Part shown: one piece after another, positions 1-5,168 of the stretch
Numbering within the stretch: the first letter of the stretch is position 1
Layout: every line of letters starts with the position of its first letter
Assembly: GCA_030045215.1 (NCBI GenBank)
Contig: JASIBJ010000126.1
Span: forward strand, 1-6,316
Direction of reading: 5' to 3'
DNA length: 6,316 nt
DNA from: Streptosporangiaceae bacterium
Lineage (GTDB): Bacteria > Actinomycetota > Actinomycetes > Streptosporangiales > Streptosporangiaceae
Made by a program: the position numbers and the translations under genes
Notes under the pieces: model-generated
What the model saw: the letters and a program-made list of their open reading frames with translations, nothing else
The model's database searches: none
What the model was told of the DNA's origin: nothing

Positions 1-1154
1 CCAAGCGCGGCGCGGGCCAGCCAGACGGCGCCAATCCCGGCGAGCACGTAGATGAGCGGCAGCAAGAAGAGGTCAAGGCGCGTCATGCCGAAAGGCCAGC
101 GCCGCACCGCCGACGCGATCAGCTCCAGAACCAGTGCGCCGCCCAAGGCCACGACTATGGTCCGGGCGGCGGCGTCGCGGACGGCGGCCCAGACCCCCGC
201 CGCCAGCAGGACCAGGATTCCGGCCGCCAGCAGGTAGTGGCCAAGCGGCGGCAGCGAGTACGTCGGACGCTGTTGTTCCACCGTGACGACACCAGTGACC
301 ATGAACGGGTCGAACGACCCCAGTCCCTGTAGCACAAAATGTACGAACGGACCAAACTGGTGCGGGGCGTAGTAGTACTTCCACCACACCGTGCCGACCA
401 CGCCTGCCTGCGGTCGGATAAATAGCACATAATGCGCCAGCGCGAGCAGCCCGGCGAGGGCCTCGCCCGCGACTCGCAGCCACGGCCGGTCACGGCCGCG
501 GACAGTGCGGACCAGGTCAAGCAGCAGCAGCGGCGCGAGGATGAACACGTTCGGCAGTGAGAAGACCGCTGTCAGCCCGAGGGCCGCGTAGAGCAGCAGG
601 AGCTGTACCGGGCGCCAGGTCGTGCGCTGGACGAGCAGGATCAGGGCGACCGCCGCGACCGACCAGATGCCTTCGTAGGAGTAGGACTTGAGCTGCAGCG
701 CGTTGTTGATGATGAAGGGGTTCACTACGAGCAGCGCCGCTACGCAGAAGCTCACCGTGACCCCGCACCACTTCCTGGCCAGCAGGTAAGTGGCGATCCC
801 GAGTACCGGAAGGGCCAGGAACATCGGCGCGCGCAGGCCCGCCTCGGTATTTCCGAGCAGCAGCCGCGCGATGTTCTCGATGCCCAGCCAGCCGAGGGCG
901 AGCGGGCCGCCGGACTCATTCAGGTGTGAGAAGAACCCGGTCCCCAGCGTGATGTCGTAGGCCCGCCAGGCCTCGTCCGAGTAAAAGGGCTTCGTGAGCA
1001 AGTCACGCAACTCGAACTCGATCACTCCGGCGATCGCGACGAGCCCCAAAATGGCAGCCAGGCCTGCGCCCCGGCCGGGCGACGGGCGAACGACAGCTGG
1101 CGTCTCGGCAAGTGCCCCCGGTGGCGCCCAGCTGCGGGTTTGCTGGCTGCCCAC
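1..1154 (-). CDS. GT-C type membrane glycosyltransferase (PMT_2/ArnT-like), C-terminus beyond window
   Basis: A frame without stops runs from a GTG at 1154 to the left edge, giving 384 codons with no C-terminus. A TAA lies directly before the GTG, so the protein cannot start further upstream; the Shine-Dalgarno is weak. After a cytoplasmic tail of about 30 residues comes TM1 (about 31-48). The first outer loop then carries FYSDEAW with the acidic pair D60-E61, the position of the catalytic acid in GT-C enzymes. Many hydrophobic segments follow (about 110-126, 133-150, 163-176, 183-215, 230-246, 305-324, 332-350, 360-382). LKSYSYE (155-161) and WPFGMTRLDLFLLPL (353-367) resemble the 'elKxYs' and 'yPFGxxRxxLFLlP' motifs that I recall from predicted bacterial membrane mannosyl- or arabinosyl-type transferases. 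Such enzymes use polyprenyl-phosphate sugars on the outer membrane face to modify proteins, lipids or wall glycans. The family call is good; donor and acceptor cannot be told. An AT-rich promoter region precedes it. Confidence 0.85.
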   Translation of the reverse strand, partial: MGSQQTRSWAPPGALAETPAVVRPSPGRGAGLAAILGLVAIAGVIEFELRDLLTKPFYSDEAWRAYDITLGTGFFSHLNESGGPLALGWLGIENIARLLLGNTEAGLRAPMFLALPVLGIATYLLARKWCGVTVSFCVAALLVVNPFIINNALQLKSYSYEGIWSVAAVALILLVQRTTWRPVQLLLLYAALGLTAVFSLPNVFILAPLLLLDLVRTVRGRDRPWLRVAGEALAGLLALAHYVLFIRPQAGVVGTVWWKYYYAPHQFGPFVHFVLQGLGSFDPFMVTGVVTVEQQRPTYSLPPLGHYLLAAGILVLLAAGVWAAVRDAAARTIVVALGGALVLELIASAVRRWPFGMTRLDLFLLPLIYVLAGIGAVWLARAAL

Positions 1155-1194
1155 TTACCCGATCTTATTGAACCTTGCCAATTGTCGAGCCAGA

Positions 1195-1200
1195 ATTATA
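1195..1200 (-). promoter_or_regulatory. Alternative -10 element TATAAT
   Basis: A perfect consensus TATAAT reads on the minus strand 41 bp before the GTG start of the glycosyltransferase gene. No good -35 box stands 16-19 bp upstream (the 17-bp position reads GAAGCT), so it would depend on an activator or an extended contact. The AT-rich surroundings also make a chance match more likely. Confidence 0.25.
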
Positions 1201-1270
1201 CGCTTTTTTCTTGATAAAGCTTCAGCATATTCTGTATAAAGCATAGGTAGACCGTGCGTAAAGTATAATG

Positions 1271-1300
1271 ACTGTAAAGTCTATATATATTGCCGGTCAA
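1271..1300 (-). promoter_or_regulatory. Candidate promoter for the glycosyltransferase gene (TTGACC-18-TACAGT)
   Basis: Read on the minus strand, TTGACC (1300-1295) is followed after 18 bp by TACAGT (1276-1271). This is a reasonable match to actinobacterial housekeeping sigma promoters, which tolerate TAnnnT at -10. Transcription would begin near 1264 and leave a leader of about 110 nt before the GTG at 1154. A second possibility closer to the gene is listed separately. The call rests on motif matching only. Confidence 0.35.
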
Positions 1301-1408
1301 GCTGCTGTACAGCGCGGGCAAAGCAAGTGCTCGTCCTCAACTCATAGGTAAAAGGATTACTGCGCTTCGCCTTCCGGCAGAGGCATGCAGACAGTCGACC
1401 GCCTGGGC

Positions 1409-1984
1409 TTAGCGGAGAAGCTTGCGGAAGATCACGCCGTGCCGGTAGTAGTTCATCCGTTCCTCGTAGAACGGCACCGCAAGCGGGCTGCGGAGGTTGG
1501 TGTCTAGCGACACCATTGCCGCCCCGTGTCCGCGGGCCCAGTCCTCGACCGCGGTCAGGAGCGAGGTGCCGATCCCGGCCCGCCGGTAGGGCTCGGCCAC
1601 CACCAGGGCGTTCACGTAGACGCGCGGCACGGCCGCGGCCCGCGTCAGCTGCCACTTCGCGCTGGCTGCTGGCGCCTGGAACTCGGCCGTGACGAACCCG
1701 GCAACCTTGCCCGCCACGGTCGCGACCAGCGTCAGCCCGTCCTTGCCCGGCCGAGCGTGCTCAACCTCAAACCACTCGGCCAGGCCGTCCTCGGCCGGTA
1801 CCTGGAAGGCGTCCGGCTCGATCTCCACGTAATACCTGGCCGCGTCGACCCAGGCCCGAGCGCAGCCCTCGCCGTCACCGCGCCGCACCGGCCGGACAAC
1901 AGGCGCGCCGTTCGCCGCCCCTGCGGCAGGCGCGCCGTCGGCGGGCGGGCGGCTGGAATGGCTGTGGTGTGACCTGTTCGCCAT
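1409..1984 (-). CDS. GNAT-family N-acetyltransferase
   Basis: This is a 191-residue protein starting at ATG 1984. GGAG (2000-1997) lies 12 nt upstream, a slightly long spacing. The frame is open further upstream to 2128, but that extension would run over the start of the divergent gene, so the shorter form is preferred. The first 28 residues are a low-complexity Ser/His/Pro/Ala tail. A GNAT fold follows: the N-terminal strand VVRPVRRGD (29-37), the beta-hairpin LTLVATVAGKVAGFVTAEF (84-102), and motif A on strand VYVNALVVAEPYRRAGIGTSLL (122-143), with the acetyl-CoA pyrophosphate-binding R134-x-x-G137-x-G139. Near the C-terminus NLRSPLAVPFYEERMNYYR (163-181) is the usual 'N..a..fYe..GF' segment. 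GNAT enzymes move an acetyl group from acetyl-CoA to an amine. The substrate (small molecule, protein N-terminus, antibiotic) cannot be told. There is no signal peptide, so it is cytoplasmic. Confidence 0.88.
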   Translation of the reverse strand: MANRSHHSHSSRPPADGAPAAGAANGAPVVRPVRRGDGEGCARAWVDAARYYVEIEPDAFQVPAEDGLAEWFEVEHARPGKDGLTLVATVAGKVAGFVTAEFQAPAASAKWQLTRAAAVPRVYVNALVVAEPYRRAGIGTSLLTAVEDWARGHGAAMVSLDTNLRSPLAVPFYEERMNYYRHGVIFRKLLR

Positions 1985-2045
1985 ACTTCGCAGTATCTCC
2001 GGAAAGCTACAGACGGAGCGGCCGGGCGGACGGCAGGCTACTGCC
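1985..2045. promoter_or_regulatory. Short divergent intergenic region between GNAT and G1-family genes
   Basis: Only 61 bp separate the start codons of the two divergent genes, so both promoters must lie here or reach into the coding regions. The interval is GC-rich with no consensus -35/-10 pair that I can name for either direction. TAGCTT on the minus strand and TACAGA on the plus strand are weak -10 candidates only. The compact layout makes co-regulation or mutual interference plausible, but no operator is visible. Confidence 0.4.
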
Positions 2046-2873
2046 GTGACTACGACACCAAAAAGGATGCTTCGCGCACTTGCGGCCGTCGCTGCCGCGT
2101 TTGCGGCCACGCTCGGCGTGGCCCTCACCGCCTACGCTTCCACCGCCGAGGCCGGCAACCGCCCGGCCGACACCGGCCCCGCCACCGCCAACTCCGGCCT
2201 GGCGCTCTCAGCAGCGCCCTCGTCGACGACGACGTACAACTCGTTGCACTGGGCTGGCTATACATTTCCGGTCGGGCACGTGACCGGCGTGAGCGCTGAC
2301 TGGACCGAGCCTCGGGTAACCGGCAAGAAAGGCCAGGAGGAGTTCGTCTGGCTCGGTATCGGCGGCTGGGGCCCCAAGGACGACAACATCATCCAGGAAG
2401 GGACCTTCGCCTGGTTCCCCCGTGACAATCAGCGGAACGAGGGCGTCTGGTACGAACTCGTCCCCCTGGAAGACGCGCAGAGCGCCGGAGTGGCGATCCG
2501 GCCCGGCGACCACATCATCGCGTCCATCACCTTGCGTTCGGCCAGGACGAATACCTGGCGGCTCGTGCTGGACGACGCCACGACCGGCGCGAGGTTCGCG
2601 ATCAACCTCAAGTTCAAGTCCCTGGAAGTCTTTCCGTCGTTCATTGTCGAGGACCCCGATAAGGGGTCGTCCAGCCCGAATGGCCCGTTCTTCCCGTTCC
2701 CGCACTGGACGCCGGTGACGTTCACCCACATCGCCATCCGGATCGGGAGCAATCGCTGGATCAGCGCGGCTCGGCTGCCGATGTACCGGATCAACATGGT
2801 CAGAGGCCGCGACAAGCTTGCCACCGTGGGCGCGATGAGCAGGCAGTCCAGCTTCACCGTCACCGATCACTGA
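2046..2873 (+). CDS. Secreted glutamic peptidase G1 (eqolisin)-family protein, catalytic Glu replaced by Ser
   Basis: The protein has 275 residues. The GTG start at 2046 gives a Sec signal peptide: K6/R7 and R10, a hydrophobic core at about 11-29, and a likely cut after A29-Y30-A31. ATG at 2067 is an alternative start but has no properly spaced ribosome site. A Thr/Ala/Ser-rich linker (about 32-63) precedes the domain. Blocks match the fungal eqolisin scytalidoglutamic peptidase (SGP), as I recall its sequence: LHWAGY (67-72, cf. NWGG), FVWLGIGGW (100-108, cf. AWVGIDGD), NIIQEG (114-119, cf. AILQTG), VWYELVP (134-140, cf. AWYEWYP), PGDHI (153-157), DATTG (177-181) and SFIVEDP (198-204, cf. 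EFIIEDF). Catalytic Gln53 of SGP corresponds to Q117. Catalytic Glu136 corresponds to Ser198 (codon TCG, 2637-2639), and SGP Asp43 to Gly106. The protein is therefore exported and has the eqolisin fold, but may be inactive or use another mechanism. The family's active members are acid proteases. The fold call is strong; activity is doubtful. Confidence 0.85.
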   Translation: MTTTPKRMLRALAAVAAAFAATLGVALTAYASTAEAGNRPADTGPATANSGLALSAAPSSTTTYNSLHWAGYTFPVGHVTGVSADWTEPRVTGKKGQEEFVWLGIGGWGPKDDNIIQEGTFAWFPRDNQRNEGVWYELVPLEDAQSAGVAIRPGDHIIASITLRSARTNTWRLVLDDATTGARFAINLKFKSLEVFPSFIVEDPDKGSSSPNGPFFPFPHWTPVTFTHIAIRIGSNRWISAARLPMYRINMVRGRDKLATVGAMSRQSSFTVTDH

Positions 2874-2976
2874 CGGCGGCCGGAACCGCGGTCCAGAACC
2901 GTCATGGCCCGTCCATCTGTTCTCCAGCATCGGCTCCCGTGGATCCCGGTCGGACGGGCAGGAGTCGGGCCTTAGC

Positions 2977-2997
2977 CCGGCCCGGCGCCGCGGCCGG
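2977..2997 (+). other. GC hairpin overlapping the mpg ribosome-binding site
   Basis: CCGGCC (2977-2982) and GGCCGG (2992-2997) form a perfect 6-bp stem around a 9-nt loop. The 3' arm contains the first two bases of the GGAG (2996-2999) that serves mpg. The hairpin could end transcripts from the upstream G1-family gene, although no U-tract follows, or it could mask the mpg ribosome site. At this GC content a chance origin is quite possible. Confidence 0.3.
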
Positions 2998-2999
2998 AG
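2996..2999 (+). promoter_or_regulatory. Shine-Dalgarno GGAG deciding the mpg TTG start
   Basis: GGAG stands 9 nt before the TTG at 3009, a normal spacing. It is 18 nt before the in-frame GTG at 3018, which is too far. This favours TTG as the start. The two choices differ by only three residues outside the conserved domain. Confidence 0.5.
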
Positions 3000-3008
3000 T
3001 CGGTACGC

Positions 3009-3662
3009 TTGCTGACCGTGTACCAGGGCCGGAGTGAACTGCTGCCGCGGGCATTCTTCGACCGCCCCTCCACCGAGGTCGCACCAGAACTGCTCGGGTG
3101 CGTGTTCTGGTCGGAAGGGTCAGGCGGGCGGGTGGCGGTCCGGCTGGTCGAGGTAGAAGCCTACGAGGGCTCGCTGGACCCAGCCTCACACTCGTACCGC
3201 GGGCAGACGGCCCGCAACGCGGTGATGTTCGGGCCGCCCGGGCACGCCTACGTGTACTTCACCTACGGCATGCATTACTGCGCGAACCTGGTTTGCCGGC
3301 GGCCCGGTGACGCCACGGCGGTGCTCCTGAGGGCTGGCGAGGTGATCGAGGGCAACGAGCTCGCCGCCGAGCGACGCAAGGTCCAGCGCGAGCGCGACCT
3401 GGCCCGCGGGCCAGGCCGCCTGTGCCAAGCCCTCGCGATCGACCGGACCCTGGACGGCACCGACGTGTGTGCGGCCGGCTCGCCGCTCGGGATCGGACCG
3501 CCAGTGGACCGGCCTGACCCGGCCGCGATCAGGACCGGCCCGCGTATCGGTATCACCAAGGCCGCGGACCGGCCGCTGCGATTCTGGCTGGCAGGTGATC
3601 GGTACGTGTCCGCTTATAAAGGAAACGGTCCTCCACCTGCCCTCGGGCCGACCGCCAGCTGA
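3009..3662 (+). CDS. mpg: 3-methyladenine DNA glycosylase (AAG/MPG family)
   Basis: This 217-residue protein matches the usual length of bacterial AAG/MPG enzymes. The family removes alkylated purines such as 3-methyladenine, and in many members hypoxanthine or ethenoadenine, by flipping the base out and hydrolysing the N-glycosidic bond. That starts base excision repair in the nucleoid. VRLVEVEAYEG (44-54) holds the catalytic Glu, E50 (human AAG E125), and the stacking Tyr, Y52 (human Y127). DPASHSYRGQTARNAVMFG (57-75) supplies H61 (human H136). YVYFTYGMHYCANLV (81-95) supplies the intercalating-region Tyr Y86 (human Y159) and the base-discriminating Asn N93 (human N169). GPGRLCQALAIDRTLDGTD matches the human 'LCQALAIN' block, and RIGITKAADRPLRFW the C-terminal strand. 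All key residues are intact. It lies 86 bp before tyrS on the same strand, the order known from Mycobacterium tuberculosis, so co-transcription is plausible. The start is TTG. Confidence 0.95.
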   Translation: MLTVYQGRSELLPRAFFDRPSTEVAPELLGCVFWSEGSGGRVAVRLVEVEAYEGSLDPASHSYRGQTARNAVMFGPPGHAYVYFTYGMHYCANLVCRRPGDATAVLLRAGEVIEGNELAAERRKVQRERDLARGPGRLCQALAIDRTLDGTDVCAAGSPLGIGPPVDRPDPAAIRTGPRIGITKAADRPLRFWLAGDRYVSAYKGNGPPPALGPTAS

Positions 3663-3679
3663 CGTGCGCTGTCGGTCGG

Positions 3680-3707
3680 GAGGCGCCTCGTTCCCTGAAT
3701 GAAGGGT
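3680..3707 (+). terminator. Weak terminator-like sequence after mpg
   Basis: The perfect 10-bp palindrome GAGGCGCCTC (3680-3689) is followed by a small CCCT/AGGG stem (3693-3696 with 3703-3706, 6-nt loop) and then TTTG. Neither element is a strong intrinsic terminator. Together they may cause partial termination between mpg and tyrS, or they may be chance. Confidence 0.2.
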
Positions 3708-3712
3708 TTGAA

Positions 3713-3730
3713 TGCCGGTCCGCGCCGGCA
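3713..3730 (+). other. Perfect 6-bp hairpin just upstream of tyrS
   Basis: TGCCGG (3713-3718) pairs perfectly with CCGGCA (3725-3730) over a 6-nt loop, ending 18 nt before the tyrS GTG. It lacks a U-tract. It could be a terminator remnant of mpg or part of the tyrS leader. I see no T-box features (no specifier stem-loop or T-box consensus), so tRNA-sensing control is not supported. Confidence 0.3.
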
Positions 3731-3748
3731 AGATGGGACGATGCAGCG

Positions 3749-5032
3749 GTGAGCGACATCATCGAGGACCTGACCTGGCGCGGCCTCATTGCGGTGTCCA
3801 CCGACCTGGACGATTTGCGCAAGGCGCTGGATACCGGGATGGTCACGTTCTACGGCGGCTTCGACCCGACCGCGCCGGGCCTGCACATCGGCAACCTGGT
3901 GCTGCTGCTGACGATGCGGCGTTTCCAGCAGGCCGGGCACCGGCCGATCGGGCTGGTCGGCGGCGCCACCGGCCTGATCGGCGACCCGAGCGGCAAGTCG
4001 GTCGAGCGGGTGCTGAACCCGCGTGAGGTCGTGGCGGGCTGGGTCGAGCGGATCCGGGCCGAGGTGGCGCAATACCTGGACTTCACGCCGGGCCCGGCCG
4101 GCGCGATCATCGTCAGCAACCTCGATTGGACCGAGCACCTGTCCGCGCTGGACTTCCTGCGCGACGTCGGCAAGCACTTCCCCGTGAACCAGATGCTCTC
4201 GCGCGAGGTGGTGAGGGCGCGGCTGGAGAGCGGCGGCATCACCTACACCGAGTTCAGCTACCAGATCCTGCAGGCCAACGACTTCCTGGAACTCCATCAG
4301 CGGTATGACTGCTCGCTGCAGCTTGGCGGCAGCGACCAGTGGGGGAACCTGGTTTCCGGCGTCGACCTCATCCGCCGGGTGACCGGCGACTCGGTGCATG
4401 CGCTGGCCACGCCGCTGATCACCAAGCCCGATGGCACCAAGTACGGCAAGACCGAGGGCGAGGCGGTATGGCTCAGCCCGGAGCTGATGAGCCCCTACGC
4501 CTTCTACCAGTTCTGGATCAACCGCACCGATGCGGAGATGCCCGGCCTGCTGCGGGTGTTCTCGTTCCGGTCGCACGCCGAGATCGAGGAACTGGAGCGC
4601 GAAGTCGTCTCGCGGCCGGCCGCGCGGCGGGCCCAGCGGCTGCTGGCCGAAGAGCTGACGGCGCTGGTGCACGGAGAGGCCGAGCTGGCCGGGGTGCAGG
4701 CCGCCAGTCAGGCCCTGTTCGGCCAGGGCGACCTGGCCGCGCTGGATGACCTCACGCTGGCCGCGGCCATCGCCGAGGTGCCGACCGCCGAAGTCCCGCT
4801 TGGCGCGGGCGGCTCGCTTCCGGCGGTCGCGGAGCTGATGGCCGCCTGCGGGATCGTCCCTAGCAGGTCCGCCGCCAGGCGCGCGATCGCTGAGGGCGGC
4901 GCCTACCTGAACAACGCGAAGGTGACCGCCGAGGACGCCGCGCCGTCGGAGGCGGACCTGCTGCACGGCCGGTTCCTGATCCTGCGCCGGGGGAAGCGCA
5001 CCGTCGGCGCCGTCGTGGTTCGCCAGGTCTAG
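3749..5032 (+). CDS. tyrS: Tyrosyl-tRNA synthetase (TyrRS, bacterial type)
   Basis: This 427-residue class I aminoacyl-tRNA synthetase attaches tyrosine to tRNA-Tyr in the cytoplasm, as a homodimer in known members. The Rossmann catalytic domain begins with FYGGFDPTAPGLHIGNL (34-50). It contains Y35 and D39 of the tyrosine pocket and the HIGH-type motif HIGN (46-49). YQILQAND (171-178) and GSDQWGN (194-200) complete the tyrosine/adenylate site. KYGKT (231-235) is the KMSKS-type loop, in the K-[FY]-G-K form typical of bacterial TyrRS. The anticodon-binding helical region follows, and an S4 RNA-binding domain covers about 357-420 (PAVAELMAACG, SRSAARRAIAEGGAYLNN). Length and motifs are complete, so it should be functional. 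GTG at 3749 is the start because it fits the family N-terminus; the ribosome site (GGGACG, 3735-3740) is weak. The ATG at 3741 is out of frame. Confidence 0.97.
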   Translation: MSDIIEDLTWRGLIAVSTDLDDLRKALDTGMVTFYGGFDPTAPGLHIGNLVLLLTMRRFQQAGHRPIGLVGGATGLIGDPSGKSVERVLNPREVVAGWVERIRAEVAQYLDFTPGPAGAIIVSNLDWTEHLSALDFLRDVGKHFPVNQMLSREVVRARLESGGITYTEFSYQILQANDFLELHQRYDCSLQLGGSDQWGNLVSGVDLIRRVTGDSVHALATPLITKPDGTKYGKTEGEAVWLSPELMSPYAFYQFWINRTDAEMPGLLRVFSFRSHAEIEELEREVVSRPAARRAQRLLAEELTALVHGEAELAGVQAASQALFGQGDLAALDDLTLAAAIAEVPTAEVPLGAGGSLPAVAELMAACGIVPSRSAARRAIAEGGAYLNNAKVTAEDAAPSEADLLHGRFLILRRGKRTVGAVVVRQV

Positions 5033-5047
5033 TCGGCGTCTGCCGAC
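5032..5047 (+). terminator. Candidate terminator hairpin at the tyrS stop
   Basis: GTCGGC (5032-5037) and GCCGAC (5042-5047) form a perfect 6-bp stem with a 4-nt GTCT loop, starting on the last base of the TAG stop. No U-run follows. Actinobacterial terminators often lack one, so this is a modest candidate for ending the mpg–tyrS transcript. Confidence 0.4.
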
Positions 5048-5168
5048 CCGGCCAGTGCGGGCGCTGCGGAAGGTCACCCGCTACCAGCAAGCAGGTTGGG
5101 CAGCGGACCAGCTGCAGGACGATTCGCGGCTCTTTTCATCGGAGATCAGTTGGCGGCATCCTCTGAGG

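Larger units (their letters stand above)
1155..1408. other. AT-rich intergenic spacer, no gene seen
   Basis: This spacer lies between two minus-strand genes, the end of the acetyltransferase and the start of the glycosyltransferase. I see no credible coding frame, tRNA or rRNA. The stretch 1161-1290 is about 66% A+T by hand count (86 of 130), against roughly one third in the flanking genes. It includes T6 at 1204-1209, two TATAAT-type hexamers, an alternating TA tract at 1282-1290 and the 10-bp palindrome GCTGTACAGC at 1304-1313. The part nearest the acetyltransferase (1300-1408) is ordinary in composition and should contain that gene's 3' end, but I see no strong intrinsic terminator there. 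Confidence 0.7.

Noticed and set aside
994..1239. 81-codon plus-strand frame ending in the AT-rich island
   Set aside because: It is antisense to the glycosyltransferase N-terminus and has no family-like sequence.
1281..1655. 124-codon minus-strand frame partly inside the acetyltransferase
   Set aside because: It is an out-of-frame reading of the GNAT gene; the conserved motif A lies in the other frame.
1985..2128. N-terminal extension of the acetyltransferase to an upstream ATG at 2128
   Set aside because: It would add 48 residues overlapping the start of the divergent G1-family gene. The GNAT domain is complete without it, and ATG 1984 has a nearby GGAG.
2208..2930. 240-codon minus-strand frame opposite the G1-family gene
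   Set aside because: It is antisense to a gene with a signal peptide and conserved family blocks. The translation has no motif, and the frame covers the neighbour's coding region almost entirely.
3663..3748. Possible T-box riboswitch for tyrS
   Set aside because: The 86-bp spacer is too short for a standard T-box leader, and I find no T-box consensus or specifier loop.
3614..5077. 487-codon open frame on the minus strand opposite tyrS
   Set aside because: Its translation is rich in Arg, Gly, Gln and Pro with no recognisable motif. It lies entirely antisense to a certain tyrS, and G/C-rich third positions commonly create such long shadow frames.
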